A stretch of DNA of 64,000 bases from Mycobacterium lehmannii (GCF_002245535.1 NZ_NKCN01000019.1:52089-116088); one strand, 5' to 3'; numbered from the stretch's first letter, positions 25,773-34,424 are shown. Numbers and translations are program-made. Notes: a model not told the origin generated them from the sequence alone.

Positions 25773-27037
25773 ACGCTGATGCGCCCCTCGGCCGCGGCGA
25801 GGGCGATGTCCCTGCGAAAGTGGCTGCCCGGCAGCCGAATCGACTCGATCACCTGATAGGCGGCCTCACGCGCTGCCGACAGATCCGCGCCGGTACCCAC
25901 GATGGAGAGCACGCGGCCTCCCGAGGACACGACGGCACCGTCCTCGCGGCGACTCGTGCCCGCGTGCAGCACGCCCTCGACCTCGGCACCGGTGATCACG
26001 TCGCCGACACGCGGGCGAGACGGGTAGTTCTCCGCGGCCAACACCACGGTCACGGCGGCGCCGTCGCGCCACTGCAGCGGCGGCTCGTCGGCGAGCCTGC
26101 CCGTTGCGGCCGCGTACAGTAGCTGACCGAGCGGCGTCTCCAGCAGGGCCAGCACCGGCTGGGTCTCGGGATCGCCGAAGCGACAATTGAATTCGATCAC
26201 CGCCGGGCCTCGTGAGGTGATCGACAGCCCGGCGTAGAGCAACCCCGAGAACGAACTGCCGCGCTTGACCAGTTCGGTGGCAACGGGTTTCACAATGTCG
26301 TCGACGATGTGGGTGACCATGTCCTCGGGCAGCCACGGCAGCGGCGCGTAGGCCCCCATACCGCCGGTGTTGGGGCCGGTGTCGTCGTCGCCGACCCGTT
26401 TGAAGTCCTGCGCGGGCAGCATAGGCACCACGGTCTCGCCGTCGACGACGCAGAACAGCGACACCTCCGGCCCGTCGAGGTACGACTCGAGCAGCACCGG
26501 GTGTCCCGCATCGAGCAGGCCCGCAGCATGAGCCCTGGCGGCCGCGCGATCGGCGGTGACCACCACACCCTTGCCCGCGGCCAGACCGTCGTCCTTGACC
26601 ACCCATGCGGCCTCGCCGCTGTCGGGGCCGAAGCGGTCGAGCGCCGCGTCGAGGTGAGCGGGGTTGTCGACGACCTCGCTTCTGGCGGTGCGCACACCGG
26701 CGGCCGTCATCAGCTCCTTGCCGAACGCCTTCGAACCCTCGATGCGGGCCGCGTCCTTGCTCGGCCCGAAGCAGGCGATCCCGGCGCTGCGCACCGTATC
26801 GGCGACGCCGAGCACCAGCGGTACTTCCGGCCCGATGACGACGAGGTCGACCTCCAGCCGCTGCGCCAGCCTGGCGACGGCCTCGCCTGAGGTGATGTCG
26901 ACGTCGTACTGGTCGGCGATCGCGGCGGTACCCGCATTGCCCGGCGCGATCGACAAATCTTCGACCCGCGGGTCACGCCGCAGCGCCAGCAGTAACGCAT
27001 GTTCACGGGCACCGGATCCGATTACCAGGACTCGCAC
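25769..27037 (-). CDS. purD: Phosphoribosylamine-glycine ligase PurD
   Basis: A 422-residue ATP-grasp ligase (GAR synthetase). Seen: MRVLVIGSGAREHALLLAL, the GPEVPLVLGVAD segment, ATP-grasp core VVKDDGLAAGKGVVVT, and the metal-binding IEFNCRFGDPETQ. It adds glycine to phosphoribosylamine early in purine synthesis. It is divergent from the CYP125-type P450 gene (91 nt). The M. tuberculosis gene order has ggtA (Rv0773c) next to purD; that gene is absent here. Confidence 0.97.
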   Translation of the reverse strand: MRVLVIGSGAREHALLLALRRDPRVEDLSIAPGNAGTAAIADQYDVDITSGEAVARLAQRLEVDLVVIGPEVPLVLGVADTVRSAGIACFGPSKDAARIEGSKAFGKELMTAAGVRTARSEVVDNPAHLDAALDRFGPDSGEAAWVVKDDGLAAGKGVVVTADRAAARAHAAGLLDAGHPVLLESYLDGPEVSLFCVVDGETVVPMLPAQDFKRVGDDDTGPNTGGMGAYAPLPWLPEDMVTHIVDDIVKPVATELVKRGSSFSGLLYAGLSITSRGPAVIEFNCRFGDPETQPVLALLETPLGQLLYAAATGRLADEPPLQWRDGAAVTVVLAAENYPSRPRVGDVITGAEVEGVLHAGTSRREDGAVVSSGGRVLSIVGTGADLSAAREAAYQVIESIRLPGSHFRRDIALAAAEGRISV

Positions 27038-27093
27038 AACTGCTCACCCTAACCGCAGTCTCGATCTCGGTTCGGTCGACGACGCCAGTTAGG

Positions 27094-27120
27094 CCATACA
27101 CTTGACTAACCAGTGTATGG
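27094..27120. promoter_or_regulatory. Perfect 9-bp inverted repeat, operator candidate for the CYP125-type gene
   Basis: CCATACACT (27094-27102) and AGTGTATGG (27112-27120) are exact reverse complements separated by 9 bp (TGACTAACC). The right arm overlaps the probable -10 (27116-27121), so a bound dimer would block transcription. The TetR gene at 28386, two positions downstream, is the obvious candidate binder. It does not fit the KstR consensus (AACnnGTT). Confidence 0.75.
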
Positions 27121-27121
27121 T
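27116..27121 (+). promoter_or_regulatory. Putative -10 box (TATGGT) of the CYP125-type gene
   Basis: TATGGT fits TANNNT and lies 7 nt before ATG 27129, giving a leaderless transcript and supporting that start rather than the upstream TTG at 27102. Confidence 0.45.
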
Positions 27122-27128
27122 CGAGTGT

Positions 27129-28358
27129 ATGACGCAGGCCACATGCCCGTTCGGACCGGGATATGACTTCACCGACCCCGAGGTGCTGCTGCGCGGTATC
27201 CCCGTCGCCGAGTTCGCTCAGCTGCGCAAGACGGCACCGGTGTGGTGGAACGAGCAGCCCGAGTCGATCTTCGACGACGGCGGCTACTGGGTGATCAGCC
27301 GCCACGAGGACATCAAGGCGATCTCGCGCAACGGCGAGCTGTGGTCGACCAACCGCAAGGGGGCGGTGATGCGCCTTCCCGAAGGCGTCACCTCGGATCA
27401 GCTCGAGCTCACCAAGGCGCTGCTGATCAACCACGACGCGCCCGAACACACGAGGTTGCGCAAACTCGTGTCGCGGTTGTTCACCCCGCGAGCAATCACC
27501 ACGCTCGAGGAGCGGTTGGCGACCGCCGCACGCGAAATCGTCGCCGAGGCAAAGCAAAAGGGCAGTGGCAATTTCGTCGACGACATCGCGATGCGCCTGC
27601 CGCTGCTGGCCATCGCCGACCTGATCGGTGTGCCCGAGGCCGATCGCGAGAAGTTGTTTCACTGGACCAACGCGATCATGAACACCGACGACCCCGACTT
27701 CGACTCCGATCCGACCGCCGCCAATGCGGAGCTGATGGGGTACGCCTACGCGATGGCCGAGGAGCGCCGTCGGTGTCCGGCCGACGACATCGTGACCCGG
27801 CTGATCGAGGCCGACCTCGACGGCGAATCACTGGACGACGTCGAGTTCGCGTTCTTCGTGATCCTGCTGGCCGTAGCCGGCAACGAGACCACCCGAAATG
27901 CGATGACCCACGGCATGAACGCGTTCTTCGAGAATCCCGAGCAGTGGGAGCTGTTCAAGCGCGACAGGCCCGCGACCGCGGCCGACGAGATCGTGCGATG
28001 GGCCACCCCCGTGCACTGCTTCCAGCGGACCGCGCTGGCCGACACCGAACTGGCCGGCGTCACGATCCGCGAGGGCCAGCGGGTGGGCCTGTTCTACAGC
28101 TCGGCCAACTTCGACGAGGAGGTCTTCGACCAGCCGTTCCGGTTCGACATCTCGCGCGACCCCAATCCGCACCTCGGTTTCGGGGGCAACGGCGCCCACT
28201 ACTGCATCGGCGCAAACCTGGCCCGCATGGAGATCAAGCTGATCTTCAACGAGATCGCCGACCAGATGCCCGGCATCGCCAAATCCGGTGAGCCTCAGCG
28301 CCTTCGGTCGGGCTGGATCAACGGCGTCAAGGATCTGCAGGTCTCTTACACCGGCTGA
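27129..28358 (+). CDS. CYP125-type steroid C26/C27-hydroxylase P450 (CYP125A4-like)
   Basis: A 409-residue P450 closely resembling CYP125 along its length: GYDFTDPEVLLRGIPVAEFA, the substrate-channel region, I-helix LLAVAGNETTRNAM, K-helix DEIVRWATPVHCFQRT and haem loop GFGGNGAHYCIGANLARM. CYP125 enzymes oxidise the terminal methyl of the cholesterol side chain. The location next to purD, outside the cholesterol regulon, recalls the second M. smegmatis paralogue CYP125A4, so steroid or branched lipid oxidation is likely but the natural substrate is not settled. Start ATG 27129 is chosen from the promoter position; an upstream TTG frame includes the operator. Confidence 0.9.
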   Translation: MTQATCPFGPGYDFTDPEVLLRGIPVAEFAQLRKTAPVWWNEQPESIFDDGGYWVISRHEDIKAISRNGELWSTNRKGAVMRLPEGVTSDQLELTKALLINHDAPEHTRLRKLVSRLFTPRAITTLEERLATAAREIVAEAKQKGSGNFVDDIAMRLPLLAIADLIGVPEADREKLFHWTNAIMNTDDPDFDSDPTAANAELMGYAYAMAEERRRCPADDIVTRLIEADLDGESLDDVEFAFFVILLAVAGNETTRNAMTHGMNAFFENPEQWELFKRDRPATAADEIVRWATPVHCFQRTALADTELAGVTIREGQRVGLFYSSANFDEEVFDQPFRFDISRDPNPHLGFGGNGAHYCIGANLARMEIKLIFNEIADQMPGIAKSGEPQRLRSGWINGVKDLQVSYTG

Positions 28359-28372
28359 CCGGGTGGGCTGAG

Positions 28373-28378
28373 TAGGAT
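28373..28378 (+). promoter_or_regulatory. Putative -10 box (TAGGAT) of the TetR gene
   Basis: TAGGAT is 7 nt before the GTG at 28386 and would allow leaderless transcription independent of the P450 gene ending at 28358. Confidence 0.4.
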
Positions 28379-28385
28379 TTTCGCC

Positions 28386-28994
28386 GTGCGCACTCACGGT
28401 TGGTCCGGCTCGGCGCCGTCGACGGATGAGGAAGCGGTGGCCCGAATCCTCGACGCCGCGGGCAAAGCGATCGACGCGCGCGGTGCCGAGTTCTCGATCA
28501 GCGACGTCGCGCGCACACTCGGGGTGACGCGGCAGACGGTGTACCGGTACTTTCCCAGCACCGACGCGCTGCTTCAGGCCTCAGCACAGCGTGCGGCCAC
28601 CGGCTTTCTAGACCGGCTCGCCGACCACCTGCAGGGGTTGACCGACCCGCAGGAGGCGGTCGCCGAGGGCATTGCCACCGCGCTGGAGTGGCTGCCCCAG
28701 GACAAACACATGGGACTGTTGCTGATGCCCGCGCGGGCCAGTGAGTTCAGCCAGACGGTCACCTCGGACGTGGCGTTGGAGTTCGCCAATTCGATGCTGC
28801 GCCGCTTCGACGTCGACTGGGCCGCGCAGGGGTTCGACGACCACGACCTCGACGAACTGGCCGAACACCTGCTGCGGATCATCCAGTCGTTCATCATCGA
28901 CCCGGGACGTCCCCCGCGCCGCGGCCCCGAGCTGCGGAGCTACCTGCGACGCTGGGTCGGCGCGTCCGTGGCCGTTCCGACCGCGGCCCGCTAG
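28386..28994 (+). CDS. TetR-family regulator linked to the CYP125-type gene
   Basis: A 202-residue TetR protein with helix-turn-helix FSISDVARTLGVTRQTVYRYF (residues about 38-58) and the typical C-terminal ligand domain. It starts at GTG 28386, 27 nt after the P450 stop. The perfect 9-bp inverted repeat in front of the P450 gene is a likely binding site, which would make this a self-contained inducible steroid or lipid hydroxylase unit. No other target is evident in the window. Confidence 0.9.
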   Translation: MRTHGWSGSAPSTDEEAVARILDAAGKAIDARGAEFSISDVARTLGVTRQTVYRYFPSTDALLQASAQRAATGFLDRLADHLQGLTDPQEAVAEGIATALEWLPQDKHMGLLLMPARASEFSQTVTSDVALEFANSMLRRFDVDWAAQGFDDHDLDELAEHLLRIIQSFIIDPGRPPRRGPELRSYLRRWVGASVAVPTAAR

Positions 28995-29033
28995 GCGCCG
29001 CAATTGGTGCTCGGCCAGCCGTCTGGCGGGCCG

Positions 29034-29039
29034 TAAACT
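29034..29039 (+). promoter_or_regulatory. Putative -10 box (TAAACT) of the Esp-like gene
   Basis: TAAACT, a TANNNT match, ends 7 nt before GTG 29047, a leaderless layout. Confidence 0.4.
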
Positions 29040-29046
29040 CACGATC

Positions 29047-29547
29047 GTGAGTGTCGTCGATGCCTTCCTCTCGACGTGGGCGCGGGCGCGCGCGTCGTTC
29101 GGTGAGGGCATCCCGCAGGACGGCGGCGGGCTGGACCACAGCGCCCGCCTGGAGTCCCTGCGGGACGAGGTGGAGTCGGCGACACCGGGTTCGGATTGGA
29201 CGGGCGCGGGCGCCGAGGGCTATCGAGACCGGAACGCCAGGCAGGCAAGGGCTCTGGGGGCATTGGCCGACCTGGATCGCCGCCTCGCAGCCGAGGTGGA
29301 CAGGTCGGCCGCGGTCGTCGCGGCCGGCAGGCGTGAGCTCGACGCGGTCCGTCAGTGGGTGCTGGACGCGGCGGCGACGACGCCCGAAACCCCGGCCGGC
29401 CAACAGATGCTGTGGCCGGTGGTCAGCAAGGGCGCAGGCGAGGTCGCCGAGATCATCCAACGCTCACACAGCGATCTCGCTGCCATCGCGGCCAGGATGC
29501 GCGCGCTCGGTGCGGAGTACGAGGAACTCGGTAGATCCGCGCGCTGA
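29047..29547 (+). CDS. EspA/EspE-like ESX-associated protein, orphan
   Basis: A 166-residue largely helical protein. The N-terminal pattern (SFGEGIPQDGG, then PGSDWTGAGAEGYRDRNARQ) recalls the EspA/EspE domain of type VII secretion substrates, where FGEGIP and a W-x-G turn (here DWTGAGA) occur. EspA and EspE are co-secreted with ESX-1 substrates in mycobacteria. No ESX apparatus or PE/PPE gene is nearby, so a function in secretion is an inference. The start is GTG 29047; the longer frame upstream lies over the TetR coding region. Confidence 0.7.
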   Translation: MSVVDAFLSTWARARASFGEGIPQDGGGLDHSARLESLRDEVESATPGSDWTGAGAEGYRDRNARQARALGALADLDRRLAAEVDRSAAVVAAGRRELDAVRQWVLDAAATTPETPAGQQMLWPVVSKGAGEVAEIIQRSHSDLAAIAARMRALGAEYEELGRSAR

Positions 29548-29578
29548 ACAGACGGGTGTGCCTCGCTGATCGCGAGGC

Positions 29579-30805
29579 TCAGAGCACGGTCAACGGCAAT
29601 GACTTGCGGTCTTCGAACTCCCATGTCGAACCGCCGCTGACCCTGACAACCGACACCTCGGAGAATTCCTTGGCTTCGCTGTCCGTCTCGACGACCCGCG
29701 CGGTCCACTCCTGGGCGGTGCCGGTGACCTCGACATCGAGATGCTTGTCGATCGCAGTGACGGCGGCCTGCAACGGGCGCACCTCGTCGGGGGTCACCAG
29801 CGACACCCAGGCGCCGTCCTCGTGCGCCGCCGAACGCCGCACGTGCACCACATCCGGACCGAACTCGGCGTCCACATAGGCCGCCGGGTTGAGCATCGGA
29901 TGCAACTGCAGTGTGCGCACGGCGCCTTCGATGCCGCCGGGCAGTTTCAGCGCGCGGTGGATGCGTTCGGCGGCGATGCCGGCGACGCCGATCAGCTGTT
30001 TGGTGCAGATCTCGGTCGCCAGTTCGGTGTTGGTGCCGGCGCGCTTGCCCACCGCGATCACGAACGACAAGTTCAGCAGGTGCATCTGCAGGGTCACCTC
30101 GTCGGCAATGCGCACCAGCGCCGAGTGTGAGAATGCCCCGAAGTCGAAGTCCGACACCAGCGGTCCCGAGTAGTCCGACTGGCCCTCGTCGTCGCGGTTG
30201 ATCGGTTCGAATTCGGTTCTGGCGGCGCGGGTTCGGCGCATCACGTCCAACACCGGGTGATCGTCCACCTCGGGATAGGACTCGTCGATCACGACCGTCC
30301 ACGCACAGTGCGGATGCCGGTCGGCCGGCGTGCGCGGAGGCCGGTGGATCGGACGGATCTGCGCGCGACGATTGGTGGCGGCCGCGGTCGCGTCGAACGT
30401 CGGGTCCTCGATGTCGTGGCACATGCCGCGCACGTAGTCTTCGCCCATCGGTTCCACGTCGAGCAGCGCGCCGCAGTGGTCGAGGTGGAACTCGCCGTGC
30501 CACCGGTCGTGCACGGTGTAGCGGAAGTCCATGAACTGCGGTGGGGCGCCGATGTCGAGCTGCATGCCTTTGAAGATCGTGATGACGTCGTCGCCCTCGA
30601 AATCCAGTGCACGCTGCATGCGTTTGGCGTAGATCGGGCTTGCGCCCATCCACTCCTCGATCGCGACCTGCAGCATCTCCTCGCGGCCGAAATTTGCGAT
30701 GATCCAGGCCATTCCGGACCGGTCGATCAATTGACCGATCAGCAGCAGCTCGGGCAGCAGGACCGCGAGTTCTTCCCGCGACAGGGATGCATACCTACTC
30801 GTCAT
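29579..30805 (-). CDS. Conserved protein of unknown function, 408 residues
   Basis: I do not recognise a family. The protein starts MTSRYASLSREELAVLLPEL. It carries a notable conserved-looking segment DRWHGEFHLDHCGALLDVEPMG with closely spaced His, Cys and acidic residues that could bind metal, then MCHDIEDPTFDATA. No transmembrane segment or signal peptide is seen. Its 5' end overlaps the CMD-family gene by 11 nt, making it the last gene of the operon that begins with aldehyde dehydrogenase. Context suggests oxidation or processing of a lipid or steroid-type compound, but this is inference. Confidence 0.7.
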   Translation of the reverse strand: MTSRYASLSREELAVLLPELLLIGQLIDRSGMAWIIANFGREEMLQVAIEEWMGASPIYAKRMQRALDFEGDDVITIFKGMQLDIGAPPQFMDFRYTVHDRWHGEFHLDHCGALLDVEPMGEDYVRGMCHDIEDPTFDATAAATNRRAQIRPIHRPPRTPADRHPHCAWTVVIDESYPEVDDHPVLDVMRRTRAARTEFEPINRDDEGQSDYSGPLVSDFDFGAFSHSALVRIADEVTLQMHLLNLSFVIAVGKRAGTNTELATEICTKQLIGVAGIAAERIHRALKLPGGIEGAVRTLQLHPMLNPAAYVDAEFGPDVVHVRRSAAHEDGAWVSLVTPDEVRPLQAAVTAIDKHLDVEVTGTAQEWTARVVETDSEAKEFSEVSVVRVSGGSTWEFEDRKSLPLTVL

Positions 30806-31232
30806 GGACCGTCCCGCCGGAATGCATCTTCACCGCGGCGTTGACATTGGCCTTCTTGTCTTCCGCCGGACGCTTCTTGCGGTTCTTGATCACCTTGCTG
30901 ACCGCGCCGTCGAGCTTGGACCCGAGCGGGAAACCGAGGTAGTGGGTCAGGAAGACGGCCATCTCCTTGAGTTCGTCCTCGGTCATCTCACCGTTGGCCA
31001 GCGCTGCGTTGGCCTGGATTTCGGCGAGATCGGAGTTGCCGACGGCGGTCACGGCGGTCAGCGTCATGATCCGCTTGTCGCGCATCGACAGCCCGGGTCG
31101 CGTCCAGATGGTGCCGAAGAGGTGGTCGACGGTGAGGTCGAAATACGGATCGCCCTCGATGTTGGGCATCTCCCAGCCGTAGACCTCGTTCATCTTCTCG
31201 AGGCCCTTGCGACGCAACTCGTCCATCGTCAC
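30795..31232 (-). CDS. Carboxymuconolactone decarboxylase-family protein (Rv0771-like)
   Basis: A 145-residue CMD/AhpD-fold protein. The segments FDLTVDHLFGTIWTRPGLS and MRDKRIMTLTAVTAVGNSDL match the family, and VFLTHYLGFPLGSKLD is the usual third helix. There is no cysteine at all, so it lacks the CxxC redox site of AhpD and is more like the decarboxylase branch. It overlaps the unknown 408-residue gene by 11 nt and is preceded by the HIBADH-like gene with a 4-nt overlap. Confidence 0.87.
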   Translation of the reverse strand: MTMDELRRKGLEKMNEVYGWEMPNIEGDPYFDLTVDHLFGTIWTRPGLSMRDKRIMTLTAVTAVGNSDLAEIQANAALANGEMTEDELKEMAVFLTHYLGFPLGSKLDGAVSKVIKNRKKRPAEDKKANVNAAVKMHSGGTVHDE

Positions 31233-32080
31233 TCCTTCGTGTGCGGCACGCCGAGCCCGGCGGCCAGGTTCTGCAGCGCGATCTCGGCCAGCGGGAGTTC
31301 GGTCCCGGTGGCCTCGCCCAGCGCGAGCGCCAGGCTGAGGTCTTTCTCTGCGAGTCCACGCGTGTGCGTGAACATGTCGTACAGCCAGTGGTCCGGTGTG
31401 AGGTCACTCATGTCGTCGCGCACGATGATCGCGCCCGGCCCACCGCTCTGCGCATCGCTGTGCCGCACTACCCGACCGAGCTTCTGCAGGTCCAGCCCCG
31501 CCGCTTCGGCGAGCCGCATCGCCTCGCACGACGCCGCGAAACCGATGAAGGTCAACATATTGCGGGCCAGCTTCATTCGGGTTCCCGCCCCGGGCTCACC
31601 GGCCCGGACCACCAGCGACGCCCACTTTTTGAACACGGGCTTGACCTTGGCGAACGCCTCATCGTCGGCGCCGACCATCACGGCCAGCTCACCCTTGTCT
31701 GCCGCTCCGGCGCCACCGCTGACCGGTGCGTCGACGATGTGAATCCCCTTGTCGCGCAACCGCTCGGCGAGCTCACCGGCCGTGTCGGGCTCGATCGTCG
31801 AGTGGATCGCGATCACGGTGCCCGGCGCGGCGTGTTCGCCGAGTTGTCCCACCACGTCGCGCACCTGGGCGTCGTTGAGCACGGTGACGCTGATGATGTC
31901 GGCTTTCGCGACGTCGGCGACGCTATCGGCGAGATTGGCCCCCAGTTCGACCAGCGGGGTCATCGCCTCGGCGCGCACATCGAACACGACCAGCCCGCCG
32001 GGCCAGTCGACCAGGCGCTTGGCCATCGGCGCCCCCTGGTTGCCCAGGCCGATGTATCCCAGCTTGACGTCGTCGCTCAC
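31229..32080 (-). CDS. 3-hydroxyisobutyrate dehydrogenase-like NAD(P) oxidoreductase (Rv0770-like)
   Basis: A 283-residue beta-hydroxyacid dehydrogenase. Rossmann motif LGYIGLGNQGAPMAKRLV is at the N-terminus, the substrate motif APVSGGAGAADKGELAVMVG follows, and the catalytic Lys is in MKLARNMLTFIG. The long frame upstream is a shadow over the SDR gene; the real start is GTG 32080, which overlaps the SDR stop by 4 nt (GTGA). It is in the aldehyde-oxidising operon and matches Rv0770. The substrate is a short-chain hydroxyacid or related aldehyde. Confidence 0.9.
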   Translation of the reverse strand: MSDDVKLGYIGLGNQGAPMAKRLVDWPGGLVVFDVRAEAMTPLVELGANLADSVADVAKADIISVTVLNDAQVRDVVGQLGEHAAPGTVIAIHSTIEPDTAGELAERLRDKGIHIVDAPVSGGAGAADKGELAVMVGADDEAFAKVKPVFKKWASLVVRAGEPGAGTRMKLARNMLTFIGFAASCEAMRLAEAAGLDLQKLGRVVRHSDAQSGGPGAIIVRDDMSDLTPDHWLYDMFTHTRGLAEKDLSLALALGEATGTELPLAEIALQNLAAGLGVPHTKE

Positions 32081-32838
32081 CTGATGATCTGCCCGCCGTC
32101 GACGTTGAAGATCTGACCGGTGATCCACTTGGCCTGATCCGACAGCAGGAAAAGGCACATGCCGACCAGGTCCTCCGGTTGCCCCATGCGCGACAACGGA
32201 ATTCCCTTGACGATGTCGGCGACCATCTCCTGCGGCGTAGTGGTGCGGTTGGCCTCGGTGTCGATGGGGCCCGGTGCGATCGCGTTGACCCGAATGTTCT
32301 GCCCGCCGAGTTCGGTCGCCAACTGCTGGGTCAGCCCGTTGACCCCGACCTTGGCCAGACCGTAGAAATTCGAGTACAGCCACGCCGCCGTCGAGGACTG
32401 GTTGACGATCGCGCCGCCGCCGCGTTTGGCCATCTTCTTGTACACCGCCCGGGTGCAGATCAGCGCGCCGTCCATGTTCACGCTCATGAACTTCTTGTAG
32501 TAGTCCCAGTCCACGGTGATCAGGAAGTCCAACTTCATGCCGCCGAAGATGGCGGCGTTGTTCACCAGGTAGTCGATGCCGCCGAACTCCGAAAGCGTCT
32601 GCGCGGCCATCTCCTTCGCCGATTCCGGGTCGGAGACGTCGACGCGGACCGCGAGCGCGTTGCCGCCCTCGCCCTTGATCCCGTCGGCCACCTTCTGGGC
32701 GCCCTCGGTGTTGATGTCGGCAACCACCACTGCGGCGCCCTCGCGCGCCAGCGCCTCGGCATACGCTTGGCCGATACCGCCGCCGGCGCCGGTGACGATC
32801 GCCACCTTGTCCTTGAACTGGTCCTCGTAGAGCCCCAT
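32077..32838 (-). CDS. Short-chain dehydrogenase/reductase (Rv0769-like)
   Basis: A 253-residue classical SDR. The cofactor motif is VTGAGGGIGQAYAEAL; the NNAAIFGG motif follows; the active site is SSTAAWLYSNFYGLAK with Ser, Tyr and Lys. It ends GQIFNVDGGQIIR, typical of the family. GAGGAAGGAA precedes ATG 32838 at proper spacing, ruling out the upstream frame. It lies between aldA (85 nt upstream) and the HIBADH-like gene in the same operon. Substrate unknown. Confidence 0.92.
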   Translation of the reverse strand: MGLYEDQFKDKVAIVTGAGGGIGQAYAEALAREGAAVVVADINTEGAQKVADGIKGEGGNALAVRVDVSDPESAKEMAAQTLSEFGGIDYLVNNAAIFGGMKLDFLITVDWDYYKKFMSVNMDGALICTRAVYKKMAKRGGGAIVNQSSTAAWLYSNFYGLAKVGVNGLTQQLATELGGQNIRVNAIAPGPIDTEANRTTTPQEMVADIVKGIPLSRMGQPEDLVGMCLFLLSDQAKWITGQIFNVDGGQIIR

Positions 32839-32923
32839 CGTGTTCCTTCCTCGTTGCCGAATGTGGGGTTGTGTCACGCCTCGCGACGTTTTGCGTGCGG
32901 GTAACCCACGTTCGGCGTGATCG

Positions 32924-34390
32924 TCACACCGCCGTAGCGATCGCCTTGATTTCCAGGTATTCCTCGAAGCCCGCCAGTCCCATCTCGCGACCGAGCCCGG
33001 ACTGCTTGTATCCGCCGAACGGCATATCCGCCGAATACCAGACGCCGCCGTTGATGTTGACCGTGCCGACCCGCATCCGTGCCGCGACCCGGTTCGCGCG
33101 TTCTTCGTCGGCCGAGAACACCGTGCCTGAAAGGCCGTAGGCCGAATCGTTGGCGATGCGGACCGCGTCGTCGTCGCCGTCGTGGGCGATGACCGTCAGC
33201 ACCGGTCCGAAGATCTCCTCGCGCGAGACCTTGGCATTGTTGTCCAGTCCGGCGATGACGGTGGGCTCGATGAAGAAGCCGGTATCGCGATCGGCGGGGC
33301 GGCCACCGCCGACGGCGAACTTGCCGCCCTCGTCGATCGCCGAGTCAAGGTAGCCCTGAACCCGGTCGCGCTGGCGCGCGGAAATGAGTGGGCCGCAGAT
33401 CGTTCCGGCGTCCTGAGGGTCGCCCGGCTTGAGTCCGCCCATCGTCGCCGCCGCGGCTTCGACCGCCTCGTCGTAGCGAGCCCGCGGTACCACCAGTCGG
33501 GTGGTGATGGCGCATCCCTGTCCGGCGTGCATCGACGCGGTGAACGCCGACATCGAGCAGGCGGCGGCCAGGTCGGCGTCGTCGAGCACGAGGAATGCCG
33601 ACTTGCCACCCAGCTCCAGGAACATCTTCTTGATCGTGGCGGCGCCGTCGGCCATCACGCTGCGGCCGGTCGCCGTCGACCCGGTGAACGAAACCATGTC
33701 CACCCGTGGGTCTTTGGACAGCAGCGCACCGACCCCGTGGTCGCTGGAGGTGACGATGTTGACGACGCCCGGCGGGATGTCGGTGTCCTCGGCGATCAAC
33801 TCCCCGACCGCGGCAGCACACCACGGGGTGTCCGGGGCCGGCTTGAGCACGATGGTGTTGCCGGCGGCCAACGCCGGGCCGATCTTGGCCAGGTTGATCT
33901 GGTGCGGGAAGTTCCACGGCGTGATGGCGCCGACGACGCCGACGGCCTCGCGGGCGAGGCGGCGCCGGGTCTTGATGCCCATCGGCGACGCGACCCCGAG
34001 ATCGGTGTTCCACTCGTAGGACTCGGCGGTGTCGGCGCAGAAGCTCAGGTCGTCGACCGGCCCCTCGAGCTGAGCCGCCGACGTCAACATCCGGGGCGCG
34101 CCCACCTCGCCGATCGTGATCTCGCGCAGTTCCTCGATGTGCTCCTTCAGGACGGCCTGCAACTGGCGAAGGCAACGCACCCGCAAGTCGGTGTCGGTCG
34201 ACCAGTCGGTCTCGTCGAAGGCGCGCCTGGCCGCCTCGATGGCACGACCCATGTCGTCGGCGGTGGCGTCGGCCGCGACACCGAGCACTTCCTCGGTCGC
34301 GGGGTTGACTGTTTCGAACGACCCCCCGCTACCCGCGACGAGCTTGCCGTCGATGAGCAGCTGACTTTCCCGATTCGCCAGCACAGCCAT
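32924..34390 (-). CDS. aldA: NAD-dependent aldehyde dehydrogenase AldA (Rv0768-like)
   Basis: A 488-residue ALDH. It has the NPWNFP-type ITPWNFPHQINLA motif, the nucleotide loop FTGSTATGRSV, the catalytic Glu in LELGGKSAFLV, and catalytic Cys in AGQGCAITTRL. The C-terminus ends YLEIKAIATAV. M. tuberculosis AldA is 489 residues. ATG 34390 is preceded by GGAGA; the upstream frame runs over a regulatory region. It is divergent from a TetR gene and is probably repressed through the two GGACAnnTGTCC sites in the 139-nt gap. It likely oxidises aldehydes made by the P450/alcohol dehydrogenase operon next door. Confidence 0.95.
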   Translation of the reverse strand: MAVLANRESQLLIDGKLVAGSGGSFETVNPATEEVLGVAADATADDMGRAIEAARRAFDETDWSTDTDLRVRCLRQLQAVLKEHIEELREITIGEVGAPRMLTSAAQLEGPVDDLSFCADTAESYEWNTDLGVASPMGIKTRRRLAREAVGVVGAITPWNFPHQINLAKIGPALAAGNTIVLKPAPDTPWCAAAVGELIAEDTDIPPGVVNIVTSSDHGVGALLSKDPRVDMVSFTGSTATGRSVMADGAATIKKMFLELGGKSAFLVLDDADLAAACSMSAFTASMHAGQGCAITTRLVVPRARYDEAVEAAAATMGGLKPGDPQDAGTICGPLISARQRDRVQGYLDSAIDEGGKFAVGGGRPADRDTGFFIEPTVIAGLDNNAKVSREEIFGPVLTVIAHDGDDDAVRIANDSAYGLSGTVFSADEERANRVAARMRVGTVNINGGVWYSADMPFGGYKQSGLGREMGLAGFEEYLEIKAIATAV

Positions 34391-34412
34391 GCCATCTCCG
34401 TTCACCAATGCT

Positions 34413-34424
34413 GGACAAGTGTCC
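34413..34424. promoter_or_regulatory. Operator palindrome 1 (GGACAAGTGTCC) in the aldA-TetR gap
   Basis: A GGACAnnTGTCC palindrome 23 nt upstream of the aldA start. A second copy lies at the TetR start. Two identical palindromes in one divergent promoter region are typical of a TetR autoregulatory circuit. Confidence 0.8.
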
